Below are positions 43,442 through 54,500 of a DNA stretch of 64,000 nt, piece by piece; position 1 is the first letter of the stretch; each line of letters begins with the position of its first letter. The DNA comes from Micractinium sp. NFX-FRZ (taxonomy: Eukaryota; Chlorophyta; Trebouxiophyceae; Chlorellales; Chlorellaceae). The notes beneath the pieces were generated by a model. It had not been told where the DNA came from. It saw only the letters and a list, made by a program, of their open reading frames with translations, and made no database searches. The stretch is taken from positions 221,271-285,270 of the forward strand of contig JAPTJF010000020.1 of the NCBI GenBank assembly GCA_029339195.1. Direction: 5' to 3'. A program made the translations under genes and the position numbers.

Positions 43442-44229
43442 GCGCTGTGATGCCACAGCAGGCACACCACTTGCATAGCCCGGGCTGGCGGGTCAACGCT
43501 GTAGCTGCTGCCAGCAGTGGCTGTGTTCTGGATTCGCTGCCAGCCTTCATTTCAGGCTAGACCAAGTGGCAGCCTGAAATGGTGCGCATTCCTGTCCACA
43601 TGCGGCAGCTGCTGTAGGAGCAAGGGGTGCCGCCGTCATACCCTGCTCTGCGCGATTTCTCGCCGCTCAGGTTGATTTCACAATCTTACCAGCACTCCAC
43701 TGTTCCGTTGTTTTCCAACCTGCGCATCCCAACATGCCGCTTGATCCCCAGGCCCCTTTCTGATCTCATCTGCGTCAGCTTCACGACACCTGCCTCGGTG
43801 AACCTCAATGATGGCTTGAGCGCCAGGCTATCAACCACACCCCCCAAGCCAAGCTGTCCTGTCCATGGCACTCCCCTACAGAGCCTTCTGAAGCACGTGC
43901 TGCTCGCTTGCTTGCTTGCTTGCATGCATGCGCTGCCCTCCTGTTTTGAGTTGATTGTAAACATGTGTCTTGATCAGAGCAGCATGCGAACGTGCGGCAG
44001 ACGTGCGGGGCATTGCAGCCAACATGGGATGCACAGAACACATGAAGGGTCTGCTGACACTAGATCCTGCAAGCGCCGCCTCCGGGAGGCGCGGCACTAC
44101 TTGTCAGGTTGACCATGAGGGCGCCAGCTGGGCAACCGCCGAATGGACTGAGGGCGAGCGCCGTGTGTGTGTTGGGCTGCAGAACGCATGCGCAGGACTG
44201 GTTTTCGTGTACCATATAGCGGCTGGGGT
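43442..44229. other. Convergent intergenic region, CHRD to RTF1
   Basis: 788 bp between convergent stops. Apart from the hairpin at 43548-43581 and a TGTAA at 43956-43960 (515 nt past the CHRD stop), nothing is seen. Confidence 0.4.
43548..43581. other. Perfect 11-bp inverted repeat (3' UTR hairpin)
   Basis: CATTTCAGGCT at 43548-43558 pairs with AGCCTGAAATG at 43571-43581 across a 12-base loop, about 107 nt after the CHRD stop codon. It would form a stable hairpin in the 3' UTR. Confidence 0.7.
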
Positions 44230-46319
44230 CTAGATCCCCCGGGAGCGGCGGTACTCCTCCAGGCTGATGATGCGGGCGCCAGGTGGCAGCGGGTCGGGGC
44301 GCCACGTGATGCCCAGCAGCTTCTGCGGGCAGGGCGGGGCAGGAAGGGGTGGAGGGGCAGGAAAGGGAGGGTGTGAGAGGTAAGGGTGGGTGGGTGAGCG
44401 GGTTGGGCATGCGAGGAGCCGAGTGATACAACGGGTGCCATAACTTCGAGTTCAAGCAGGCAGGCAGGCACACAGGCGGTTCAGCACCGCCTGGCAAGGC
44501 GTGCCGTAAAGGCACCCCAACTGCCAATGACCTCGGCCAGCGGCACCTCAGACAAGCTGATGCTTACTGCACCGCCCACAAGCCAGTCCAACTGCCAGGC
44601 CCCCCAGCCAGCAAGCAGCGGCCTGGCTGCCCATTCGTCTCCCATTCACCCGCGCCAACGGAGGCATGCGCACGGGTTCGTCGAGCAGGGAGAGGTCCAG
44701 GTTTGACAGGTCCACAATTGAATCCAAATCCAGCTTGCTCTCCCGCTTCTTCTTCTTCTCCTCCTCATCCTGCTGCTGCTGCTCCTCTGCTGCCGCCGCG
44801 GCCGCGGCCCCCTGCTGCTGCTCCTCTGCCGTCGCCTCGTCTGCAGGTAGGCGGGCAGGACAGAGTTCTTGGGGCAGGGTTGGCAGCGGCAGCAAAGCCT
44901 GCCGGCAGGCGGAGTGCGATGCTGGCGTGACAGAACTTGTGCGACCATTGCAGGCCAGACGCCCCTGCGGGAGGGCGGCCTTCCCCCGCCCGCGCTGCCG
45001 GCACCCACGCACCATTCTTCTTGCCGGTGCTCCAATAGATCATTGGGCGGGTGGCGCGCCGGCTGCAACAAGGAGTGTCAGGTCGGCAGGTGAGGCAGTG
45101 TAAGAGCGAGGGGCCTGGAGAGGACAGCAATACAGGGCAGCACTAACTCATGTGGCAGGAAGGGCGCCGGCTGCAACAAGGAGTGTTAGATCGTTCGACG
45201 AGTGAGGCAGTGCAAGAGCGAGGGGCCTGGAGGGGGCAGCACTAGGTCATGGAGCATGTGACCCGCCGGCTGCAGCGATGGAGCAGGCTTGGGAAGGCAC
45301 GGCCAGGGGCAGCAGAACACACGGCATGCACTCGCGGGACAGGAGGGTGGCGGGCCAACCGGGCGGGCGACCTGAAGGGGTCGAGCTTGGAGGCGGCCAG
45401 GTCCTGCGTGCCGGCAGCGCCTCCTGGGCGGTTGGACACGTTGTCCAGCGCGTTCTGCGGGGAGCAGGAAGGAAGCCAGGAAGGGTAAGGGGAAGCAGGG
45501 GTGCGACAGGCCACCTGATGGGCACAAATCGTCCAGCGCATTCTGCGGGGAGCAGGACGGGAGCAAGTGAAGCTGAGGAGCAGTTGTTCCAGCCGGTTCA
45601 GCCCCCACTTCAGCGCCGGTGCAGCCTGCATGCCAGCTCAGCGCAGGCAGCCCACCCAGCTCACCCTCCCTCCCTGTTGCTAGTTCACACCCCACCGCCT
45701 GTTGCCCCCACATGCACCCTTCATTAAAATTGGCGTCTGCATTGCGCTTGCTCAGGCAAGCCTGCCAGCTCACACACCCTCCCTGCCAGCAGCCCCCCAG
45801 CCTAGCCGTGCCCCCACATGCGCCCCTCACCTTGAAGTTGGCGTCTGCGTTGCGCTTGTTCAGGCTGGCCATGTTGTGCCCCTTGCGCCGCCCCTTGATC
45901 TCCTCCAGCGCCGCATCCAGCGCCGCTATCTGGGCCTCCAGCCTGCAGCAAGGAGAGCAAAAATATGACACGCATGGCATGCATTCAGGCGCCACGGATC
46001 ATGCACAGCATGCATTCAGAGCGGCTGCCTGCAAGGAAGCCCACACACCAAGCTGCGCAGATACCCCGCAAAGCGGAGGGCGCAGTGCAGCCAAGCACAG
46101 CCTGTGACAAGGGGCCCGTGCCACGCCTGAAGCAGGAACGACGCTGTGGCCTGCACACGCACGCGCCTCCCACCACCTCCCTCGCTTGCACCCTGGCTCG
46201 CTCACCCGGCCACCGTCTCTGCATCCCCCGTCTCCCGCGCATGCTCCAGCAGGGGCTCCAGCCGGGCCCTCTCCAGGGCTGCAGGGCAGGGTGGGCGATA
46301 AGGAAGGTGCGTTCAGTGA

Positions 46320-46350
<31 letters not shown>

Positions 46351-49300
46351 AGAAGGCAGGGGATTGGGAGAGGGAGTGAGCTGGCGGGCGCGCTCCAACC
46401 AGGGCCTTGAGTGTTGCGCCTGTGCCATAGCTGCGGTTGGGAGAGAACTCGAGAAGCGGGCGGGAAGATGGCAAGGTGGGCAGGTGGACGGCAAGGTGGG
46501 GCAGGGGAGGCAGGATAGGGAGTATGGCAGGTGCTTTTTGTCCTAAACTCGCTTCCCACCAACTGGCGCTCAACGGGGGCAGGGGAGAACGAACTCACAC
46601 TGTGAAGGCATGTAGGAAGGCAAGCAGACAGGTATGTAGCCGAGCACTGTGGCAGCCAGGCAGGCAGGTGGGCGGGCGTGCAGGCACGCGGCCAGGCAAG
46701 CCCAGGACGGAAAGGCGACAGGCCGCACCTGCGTTGCGTGGCGCCGCCCCCTTGGCCTTCTTCTCGACCAGCAGGCGGGACACGTCCTCGGCGGTGTAGG
46801 TGTACCTGCAACGAGGGGAAGAACGAATGGAGGGAGGGAGGGGTGCGTGCACTCAGACAAATGAAGGGGGCTTCATCAGCGGGACGCTTCCACTGCTGCG
46901 GCGATGCTGTAGCTGCAGGAGGGGAACAACGGAGGGGAACAGCACAGTGCCAATGCCAAAGAAGGAGGGAGGCAGCAAGGGATGGAGGAAGAAAAAAAGT
47001 AACGCACACACAAGCAATCACCCCTGCCCCCGGCCCCAGCCTCACGTGTGCGCCTTGACCAGCCTGTCGTGCACCTCCTTGGCCTGCCGCCGGCTGATCT
47101 GCGGCCGCCCCTGCTCCTTCAGAGACCGCTGCCAGCTCTCAAACTCCGCCTCGCTGAACCCAGAGTTGGAGACCTAGGCACGAAGGAGGAGAGAGGGCAG
47201 GGGGTTTGTGTTCGCTTGCCTGCCACCCGCCACCTCGAGCGCGCCGGCGGCATGCCTTGCTGGCTGGGCCCCGTGCCGATGGTCTAGCACAGCCCAGCAG
47301 AGGCCAGCATACATGGCAGCACCGCAGCACACAGCACAGCACCCGCCGCCTCGACAGCGCCAGCGGCATGCCCTGCTGGCTGCTTGCCCCACATGACAGC
47401 CCAGCCCAGCAAATCGCGGCACCACAACGCACACATTGCACGCTTCCGAGCTCACCAGCGCCAGCGGCATGCCTCGCTGGCTGGAGCCCCGCTCCACCAG
47501 CACCCATTTGTGCGTCTTGTCGTTGCCCGGGCCAAAGGGGTAGGGCGACTTCCAGGGGCGGCCAGAGTCCCTGTGCCAGGGGCAGGGCAAGCAGCGGGAG
47601 GAGGGGACGGCAGTCGGCCCATGGCATTCGGGACGCTGCTTATGCTGCTTGTAATGAGTCCGGCTCGCTCGAAGTCACCTGGCATCTAGCGCCCCCCGCC
47701 GCCACCACCGGTACCGCATGCAGCTGCGGTACATCTTGCCCTTCCTGCAGCACCCCACCCAAAGCAGCCCACTTGCAGTGTCCCGGCGCCTGCACGTGCT
47801 ACCACCTGGCACACGGCACATCATGCGCCAGCACCCTTGCAGTGCCCTTGCAGGACCACCCCTCACTGCGGTACCAACTCACTTGTAGTACCCAGGCGCC
47901 CGCGTCTCCACCGCCACCACCTGGCACAGCATGTACCGCCGCATGGGCATGCCGTCGGGGCCCGGCTCCTCTCCCATCACCACACGCACCTGGGCAGGGC
48001 CGGGAGGGATGGGGGGCAGCAAGGGGGACGGGTGAGGGTGAGGAGTGGCTTATGTTGAAAGAAGTGTGGTGGTGTGGTGGGTGCGGGGAGGGGGCATGCA
48101 GTGCTGGCACCGGCAGGAACAAAAGTAAGTGCGGGAGGGTGGCAGGTGCCTGCCTGCCTGCATGATGCACAAGCTCCCGCCATCATAGAACAACACAGAA
48201 GTAGTACCAGGGCTGGGCGCCCCCCTCACCATGCAGCCGGGCAGCGTCTCCTCGAAAAAGGGCTCGTTCACCCACTGCTCCAGCCGCTCACGCCGCACTG
48301 CAGGTGGGGACAGAGCAAAGGAGAAAAGTGGGGGCTGTGCTCAGTCCTGAAAATGCTCTTGGCGCAGTGTCAGTGTGCTGTCCAGCTAGTTTCCCAGGCA
48401 CCTGCCAGGCTCCTCCCAAGTGCCCAGCCAGCTTCCCACCAGCTACCCGGGCCCTCACCCGGCCAACCTCCCAGGCCCGGTCAGGCCACTGAGGTATATG
48501 CTTCCCCACTCTAGAGTGCATATGTGCTCCTGAAAGAGCTGCACATGGTCTTCACTCCAGCTACCTCACCTTGGATGCGCCTGATGTCGTCCAGCGGCGC
48601 CTCATCCTCCTCATCCTCACCCTCCTGGCAGCAGGCAGGCAGGCAGGGAGAGGGGCGGCAGAGCCCAGGGCAGACCATAAAACATCAGGGTCCCTGGCAT
48701 TGCACAGCAGATAGGAGCAGCAGGCAGCAGCAGCCGAGGGCGGCCCCCGACCGCAGGCAGGCACGCGCTGGTGCACTGCTGGGGCACAGACGCAGGACGG
48801 TAGGGGCGGGTAGGGGAAGAGGAGCATGAGGGCATGAGGGCCGGCGCACACAGCACCCTGGGGGGAGGGACCAAGGAGATGGGCCCCGCCTCACCTCCCC
48901 CGTCCTGCGGCGGCTGTACAGGTCTGGCCTGCCCCGGTCGTCATCCGACAGCTCATCCTCTGCAGGCAGGTGGAGAGATGACGAAGCAGGCCAGGGCAGG
49001 AGAGTCAGGGTGCAAGGCTAGCTCGGCGGTGCGGCATGGTGCGAGCAGACGATGGCAGCTGCACAAACAGGTGCCCAGTGCAGCGTCACGTGTCCGGCGT
49101 GCAGGAAGGCGAGCAACCCGTGACATACCAAACAAAGGGCCCCACACCCCGTGCGCACCTGACGCCAGCGCGCCCTCCTCGGACGACTCCCGCTCCCTCT
49201 CCCGCTCCCTCTCCCGCTCCCGCTCCCGCCGCCGCCGCTCCCGCCGCTCCTCCGCCTCCTCGTCATCCAGGTCCATGTCATCCTCTGGCTCTTCCGACTT

Positions 49301-51174
49301 GTCCCGGCGGGCCCTGCATGATTTAAGAGCGAGGGTGCGGATAACAATAGTTGATGGGCGGCACTAAGAAAGAAGAGGCCGCAACAGGCGCCTCCTCGCC
49401 ATTGACTTCCATGCCAAACTCAACCCTTCCAACTTGTCCCGCCGGGCCCTGCATGATAGGAAGCGAGGGTCAGGAACACATAAACCACAACAAACAAAAT
49501 CTGGTAACTGTGAGCGGTAGCAAGGGGTACAGATCGGACACCCGCCTCCTCCTCATGTGCTGCCAATGCCATTCGCCGGCAGCCGCCCTGTTTGCACCAG
49601 GGTGCACGCCAGTAGCAGGCAGCTGGCCAGCTAGCCACCCGGCACGCGCTACCCCAAGCCGCTGCTGCCCACCACACGCACGCACCGCTCGGCGCCGCGC
49701 GCCTTGCGCTCCCGCGCCGCCTTGAGCTCCTCCATCGCGCTCTTTTTGGCCGCCTCCTCCCGCTCCTCGCGCCCCGACTTGCTGCGCCCCACCCGCTTGG
49801 CGGCCTTGGCGCCCGCCTGCTCCGCCTGCGCGTCGCCGCCGTCCTGCGTGCGGGCAATGATGCAAGGTGGGTGGGCGGGTGAGTGGACAAGTGATGGACT
49901 GGGGGGCCGCTTGGCGCCCGCCGTCTGCGCATTGCCCCCGTTGTGTGGGTGAGCTTCATAGCATGGGAGACAGAGACAGAGACACTGGCACGTGCCGGGC
50001 GGCGGTTGGGGGGCAGGTAGCCCAGCACAAACGGGTAATAGCAGGAAGAGGCGATAGGTTGAATGCAATGCCGCTCCAATCTCTGCACTTCTTTCACTTA
50101 AAGCCTCGTTCTTTATGCTTCGTGAACTCCCTCTCTTTCCCCCCATTCGTCGCCCCCCCCCTCTTCCGGCCCACCAGCTACCGGCTGCAGCTCTGTCCCC
50201 CTGCCTTACTCAATCAGGGATTATTGAAACACTCCGCCCCTCCTCCTCACCTTCTTCAGCAGTTTCTGCCGCATCAGCTGCTGGTTGCGCTTCTCCGCAC
50301 GTGTGGCCAGCTCAAACTCACGCTGCAGCTCGGTCATCGCCGCCAGCCTGGCGGGTGGCAAGGGGTGGGAGGGCGGGTGCAGATGCAGGTAAGCTGGCGT
50401 GTTTGAGGCTAAATAAACATGATCTACATCTCCCCTACTAACATCGCCATTGGATGAGATGTGCATGGCAGGTGTGAGCCCGCAGGCGGTGAGCTGAGAG
50501 TGCGCAGGGGGGGCCTCATCTTCCCTCCACAAAGCAGCCGCGGCGGCCGCCTGCCCCGACACGAACTGCCCGCTCCGTGTCAGAACCGCTGCTGCCCCAG
50601 GCATCCACCAGCAGCATCTCCAGCACCCAGCACCCACCGCTTGCGGTCCTCCTCATCGATGATCAGGTCCTCCTCATCAATTTCCAGCCGCTCCCCATCT
50701 GACGACTCCTCCTCCTCGCTCTCCGACCGCGCGCGGCCCCGCGCCTGGCGCTTGCGCGCCGGCGCCTTCTGCCCGCTGCCACGCTTTTTGCTGCGGAGAT
50801 TGCGGGCAGCAGTGCGTGGAGGGGGTGTGAGGGGGTGGCAGGAGTGGAAGTGGCGGCAGTGGTGGCTGTTGGGCGGGGCTGGCGGCGACCGGCGGCAGGC
50901 GGCGGCGGCAGTGAGAGGAGGGGAGGACAGCTGCGCCCGCGACGAGGAGCACTTATATACCCGAGACCCCTTCTACACCAAAAGCGGGCGCCCAGGGCCC
51001 CAAAACCGCCCCGCGTCACCTGCCGCCCCGCGTCTCCTCCAGGTCGCTCTCATCGTCCAATGACACCTCCTCGCTGCTCACATCCTCTTCCTCGTCAGCC
51101 TTGCGCTTCTTGCCGCCCCTGCGGCCGGCTACAGCAAGCAATTCACTATCCAAGCTGCTATCGCTTTCCGACAT
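44230..51174 (-). CDS. RTF1: RTF1 subunit of the Paf1 complex (VIP5-like), Plus3 domain
   Basis: Paf1C subunit that couples RNA polymerase II elongation to histone H2B ubiquitination. Eighteen exons on the minus strand, from 51020-51174 through 50638-50790, 50251-50347, 49686-49843, 49159-49313, 48895-48959, 48570-48624, 48230-48297, 47883-47989, 47456-47570, 47046-47173, 46729-46805, 46206-46278, 45831-45942, 45372-45454, 45013-45062, 44650-44840 to 44230-44322; 1935 nt, 644 aa. N-terminal acidic/basic low-complexity part (MSESDSSLDSELLAVAG, RSESEEEESSDGERLEIDEE) including an RE dipeptide run, then the Plus3 domain: IRRIQVRRERLEQWVNEPFF, LPGCMVRVRVVMGEEPGPDG, MRRYMLCQVVAVETRAPGYY, THKWVLVERGSSQRGMPLAL. 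A coiled coil follows (LEAQIAALDAALEEIKGRR, NMASLNKRNADANFK), then a Q/E/K-rich tail and a conserved end (ARIISLEEYRRSRGI). At least five exon edges have intronic copies. Confidence 0.93.
45052..45232. repeat. Tandem duplication before RTF1 exon 16
   Basis: The exon 16 acceptor region (block 45052-45120) is followed by a second copy at 45164-45232, spacing about 111 bp, sharing GCCGGCTGCAACAAGGAGTG and GAGCGAGGGGCCTGGAG. A third fragment (GCCGGCTGCAGCGATGG) starts at 45267. Confidence 0.85.
45531..45560. repeat. Exon-edge echo before RTF1 exon 15
   Basis: The exon 15 start and acceptor (45443-45470, coding NALDN) recur 88 bp away, with one mismatch over the first 24 bases. Confidence 0.85.
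45722..45757. repeat. Exon-edge echo after RTF1 exon 14
   Basis: 36 bases of the exon 14 end (45830-45865, coding LNKRNADANFK) recur 108 bp downstream as LSKRNADANFN, with the donor destroyed. Confidence 0.85.
47238..47390. repeat. Two echoes of RTF1 exon 10 end
   Basis: The last coding bases of exon 10 (47456-47490, coding SSQRGMPLAL) appear twice more in intron 10, around 47240-47268 and 47356-47388, spaced about 114 and 100 bp. Sequence between copies is also related (CAGCCCAGC, CACAACGCACACA-type blocks), so the intron is an old tandem array. Confidence 0.85.
49426..49456. repeat. Exon-edge echo before RTF1 exon 5
   Basis: 31 bases spanning the exon 5 start and acceptor (49291-49321, coding ARRDKSEE) recur 135 bp away with two mismatches. 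The copy keeps the CAG acceptor. Confidence 0.9.
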
Positions 51175-51554
51175 GGTGCCGGGATGTATACTGCGTCAAA
51201 CAGCGGCAATGATGACGCCCGGTGAAAAAACATGAGTTGTGACGTGGCGCGAGGTGTTGGAAAACTCACTCTGAAGCCCCTTAGGGCAGAGCTCGTGCAC
51301 GGCGTCCATCGATCATACTCTTCAAGGATACCGGGGGAGTTCGGGGTCCTTCCTGACTGCCTCGATCACTCCTTCCTACATCTCCCCTTTCCATCAAACC
51401 AGCCGATCAGGATCGTCTTCATACTCAGCAGCACGATTCCCAGGGGTCAACGCGCCCCCAAGTCCCCCGCAGCAACCCCGCCGGTCCCCGCCGCCGGCCG
51501 CGCTTGCAGCGGGCGTAGACCTCTGCTGCTTGCCCCGCCGGCAGCTGGGCTGCC
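51175..51554. promoter_or_regulatory. Divergent intergenic region, RTF1 and alpha/beta hydrolase
   Basis: 380 bp between divergent start codons, holding both promoters and 5' UTRs. No TATA box, repeat or extra gene is clear. Confidence 0.5.
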
Positions 51555-54500
51555 ATGAACCTCGGGGCGCTGTGGGACCAGCTGGTGGATGCAGTGTGCC
51601 GGCCTCCGCGGGACGATGCATACACTGAGGCCGACTTGGTGGGCGGGCAGCGCGCGAGCTTCAGGTGACGCCAAAAGCCGCTCGGCGGCACTTGTGCAGC
51701 CTGTTGCCCCCGCCTGCAATGCCTCACCTCGCCTTTCTTGGACAGATATCCCTGTCCTGCTTGCCAAGTACAATGCCACACCCTATCCTTTCATGACCAA
51801 TGGTTCGGCCGGGCCTGCCTCTGGAGCACACACACCGCCCGCCGCCTCCCTGTCCCGTCCTCTCCTCGCACCGCCCGTCTCCCTGCCGCTCCGCCATATA
51901 CCGCCACCTGGCGCGTTCTTGCATTCCCCCCACATGAGCTTTTGTACAACCATCCCCTTCTTGGGACACTCCCGACTGGCGCCCTGCAGGCGGCGTGCTT
52001 GCAGGATGGTTGATAGGATGTGACCCTGGCCAACTCGGACCGCACCTCATAAATCAAATCCCTGGTGCTCACACCTGCAGGCTGTATGACCGCAAGTACT
52101 ACCGCCTGGACGTGAGCCTGACCAACAGCCGGGGCCAGAAGCTGCAGGGGTCGCACTACCGCCCCTGCGTCGTCACCTCCTCGGACGGCCGCCTGCCCGT
52201 GGTCATCTACTGCCACTGTGAGCGGCGGGGAGGCGTCAGGGGGAAGGTGGCATGTGTGGGTGGTACGGGTCGGACGGATGTGGGGTGGGTGCTCCCCGTT
52301 TTGGCATCCACAGCACTGGGAGAAGAGGCCCTGCTGCTTGAGCGTTTGCCAGCTAGCCAGCGCTGCCTCTGTCACCACCCTCCTGCCCCGCCGAGTCGCC
52401 CCTGCAGGCAACAGCGGCAGCCGGCGGGACGCCGAGGAGATCCTGTACCACCTGCTGCCCAAGGGCATCACCGTGTTTGCCTTTGACTTTGCGGTGGGTG
52501 GGGCGGTGAAGCGGGGTGGGTGGTGGGCACAACTCTCTGGCTGTCGCGACGTGTAATTGCCTGCTTGCCTGATGCACCCTTTTCACGTTTCGGTGGGTGC
52601 TGACCCTGTACTTTCTTCGTTGTTTCAAATTCAAGTGATGCTGGGCTCGGGCAGGTTGGGGCGGTGTGCCTTGCTGCCGGCTGCCCACGAATTTATGTGC
52701 CTGTTGACCGTGCGGTGGCGGTACGTTTGTGAGACCGCGCCCTTTTGGGCAGACCACACTGGCAGCTGGGTGCTGTGCGCCATGGGGCTGTTTCATGACA
52801 CAGAATCAGCAGATGGGCGCAAGCAAAGTGATCATTTGGTGCATTGTTGAGTCGGAGGCTGCTGTCACGCTTCCTCCTCCCTCCTGCCGCTGCATCATCA
52901 ACATTGTTGTCTTTGCATCCATAACTCCCGTGCTGTCTGATTACGTGTGCTCCCTTGAGTGCAGGGCTCGGGCCTGTCCGAGGGCTCCTACGTGACGCTG
53001 GGGGCGCTAGAGGTGGACGACCTGGCAACGGTGGTGCAGTACCTGCGGGAGGAAGGTGGGTGGAAGCTGGGGTGTGGAGCTGGAAGCGGGTAACTTGGCG
53101 GCGTGATGCAGCAGCACCTGTAGGGAGGAAGGTGGCTGGATGCTGGGGCGGTGGTTAGGGTGCAGGTAGGCGCAGGGAGCTGGAGCTTGGCAAGGTGGGT
53201 GCACCGGCCCTCTTGACCTATCAGAATGCACAGAGCAAGGCCAGGCGGGGGTGGGCAGGCGGGCGATGAGCCCCTGCCGGCCAGTCACCCTGGCACCCTG
53301 GCCCCTGCCAGGCCACGCCCCACCTCCGCTGCAGCACCCACGTCGCCTGCTGTATGCCCATGCATGCGTGTTCCCGCCCTCGCAGGCAGCAGCAGCACAA
53401 TCGGGCTGTGGGGGCGGTCCATGGGTGCAGTCACTGCCCTGCTCTACAGCCAGCAAGACCCAAGCGTGGCGGGCATGGTGCGTATCCCCTGCTCCCCGCT
53501 GGCACCGCTGGCACCGCTGTGCTGCCATGTCCTTGTGCTGCCTTGTCGGTGTGCTGCCTTGTCGGTGAGGCCATCAAGCGGCTCCAATGTCCCGCCGGCC
53601 CACCCTGCTGACCCTGCGCACCTGCCTTGCGGCCAACGTCTGGTCCTGGTGCTGCCGAATGGCGGCAAGCAGCTGTGCCGCTTGCGACAGTGAGCGGTTC
53701 GTGATTGTGCAGCACCCTGCTGTGCCTGCTGTGCCTGCTATGCTGCCAGGCGCACCCTTGCACCCCTCCGCACTCACTTGGACATGGAACTGTATGCTTA
53801 TTTGCGTTCAGGATTGCACTGGCAGGTGCTGCACCCCCCCGGCTGGTGGGCCCGTGCCTCAGCTGGCTCCCCCTCCCGTTCCCACTCGATGTTTACACCA
53901 TCTTGATGTGTATCTGTTCGGAATTCATCACTGGGGCTGGACTCCGCCTTCAGCCGGCAGGTGGACCTTGCGCGCCTCCCCTCTCCCCCCACTGACCTTC
54001 CGGTGCGTGCTTTGCACGTTGACCTCTGTTCTGCAGGTGCTGGACTCCCCCTTCAGCCGGCTGGTGGACCTCATGCTGGAGCTGGCCACGGACCAGCAGC
54101 TGCGCATACCCAAGCCGCTCATCAAGGTGAGGCAGGGGGTGCATGTCGTGGGACCAGCAGTGTGGGGGTGAATATGATGCGCCCAGCAATGTGGGGTAGG
54201 GGCCGGGGGAGCCGGACCAGCAGCTGCGCATCCCCGAGCCCCCTCATCAACGTTATGCGCGGCGGGCGCGGCCGGAGGGAGCGAGGGGTCGTTGCTTTGC
54301 ACGGGTTGCGGTCTTTTGCTCTGTGCTCTCCATCGTGGAGCCTGCCCCAAGCAGAATCTGCTGGCGAGCATGAAGCGCAGCGTGCCCCCAACCCCACTGT
54401 AAACCCCAAGGGACTACTGCCACCCTGTCGCACTCCCCCGCACAGATGGCGCTGTCGATCATGAAGCGCAGCAAAGCGTGCGCAGGCGCGTCTCACACCC

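Noticed and set aside
45999..47045. 348-codon minus-strand open frame inside RTF1
   Set aside because: Mostly intron sequence; the RTF1 exons in this stretch are short and lie partly in other frames.
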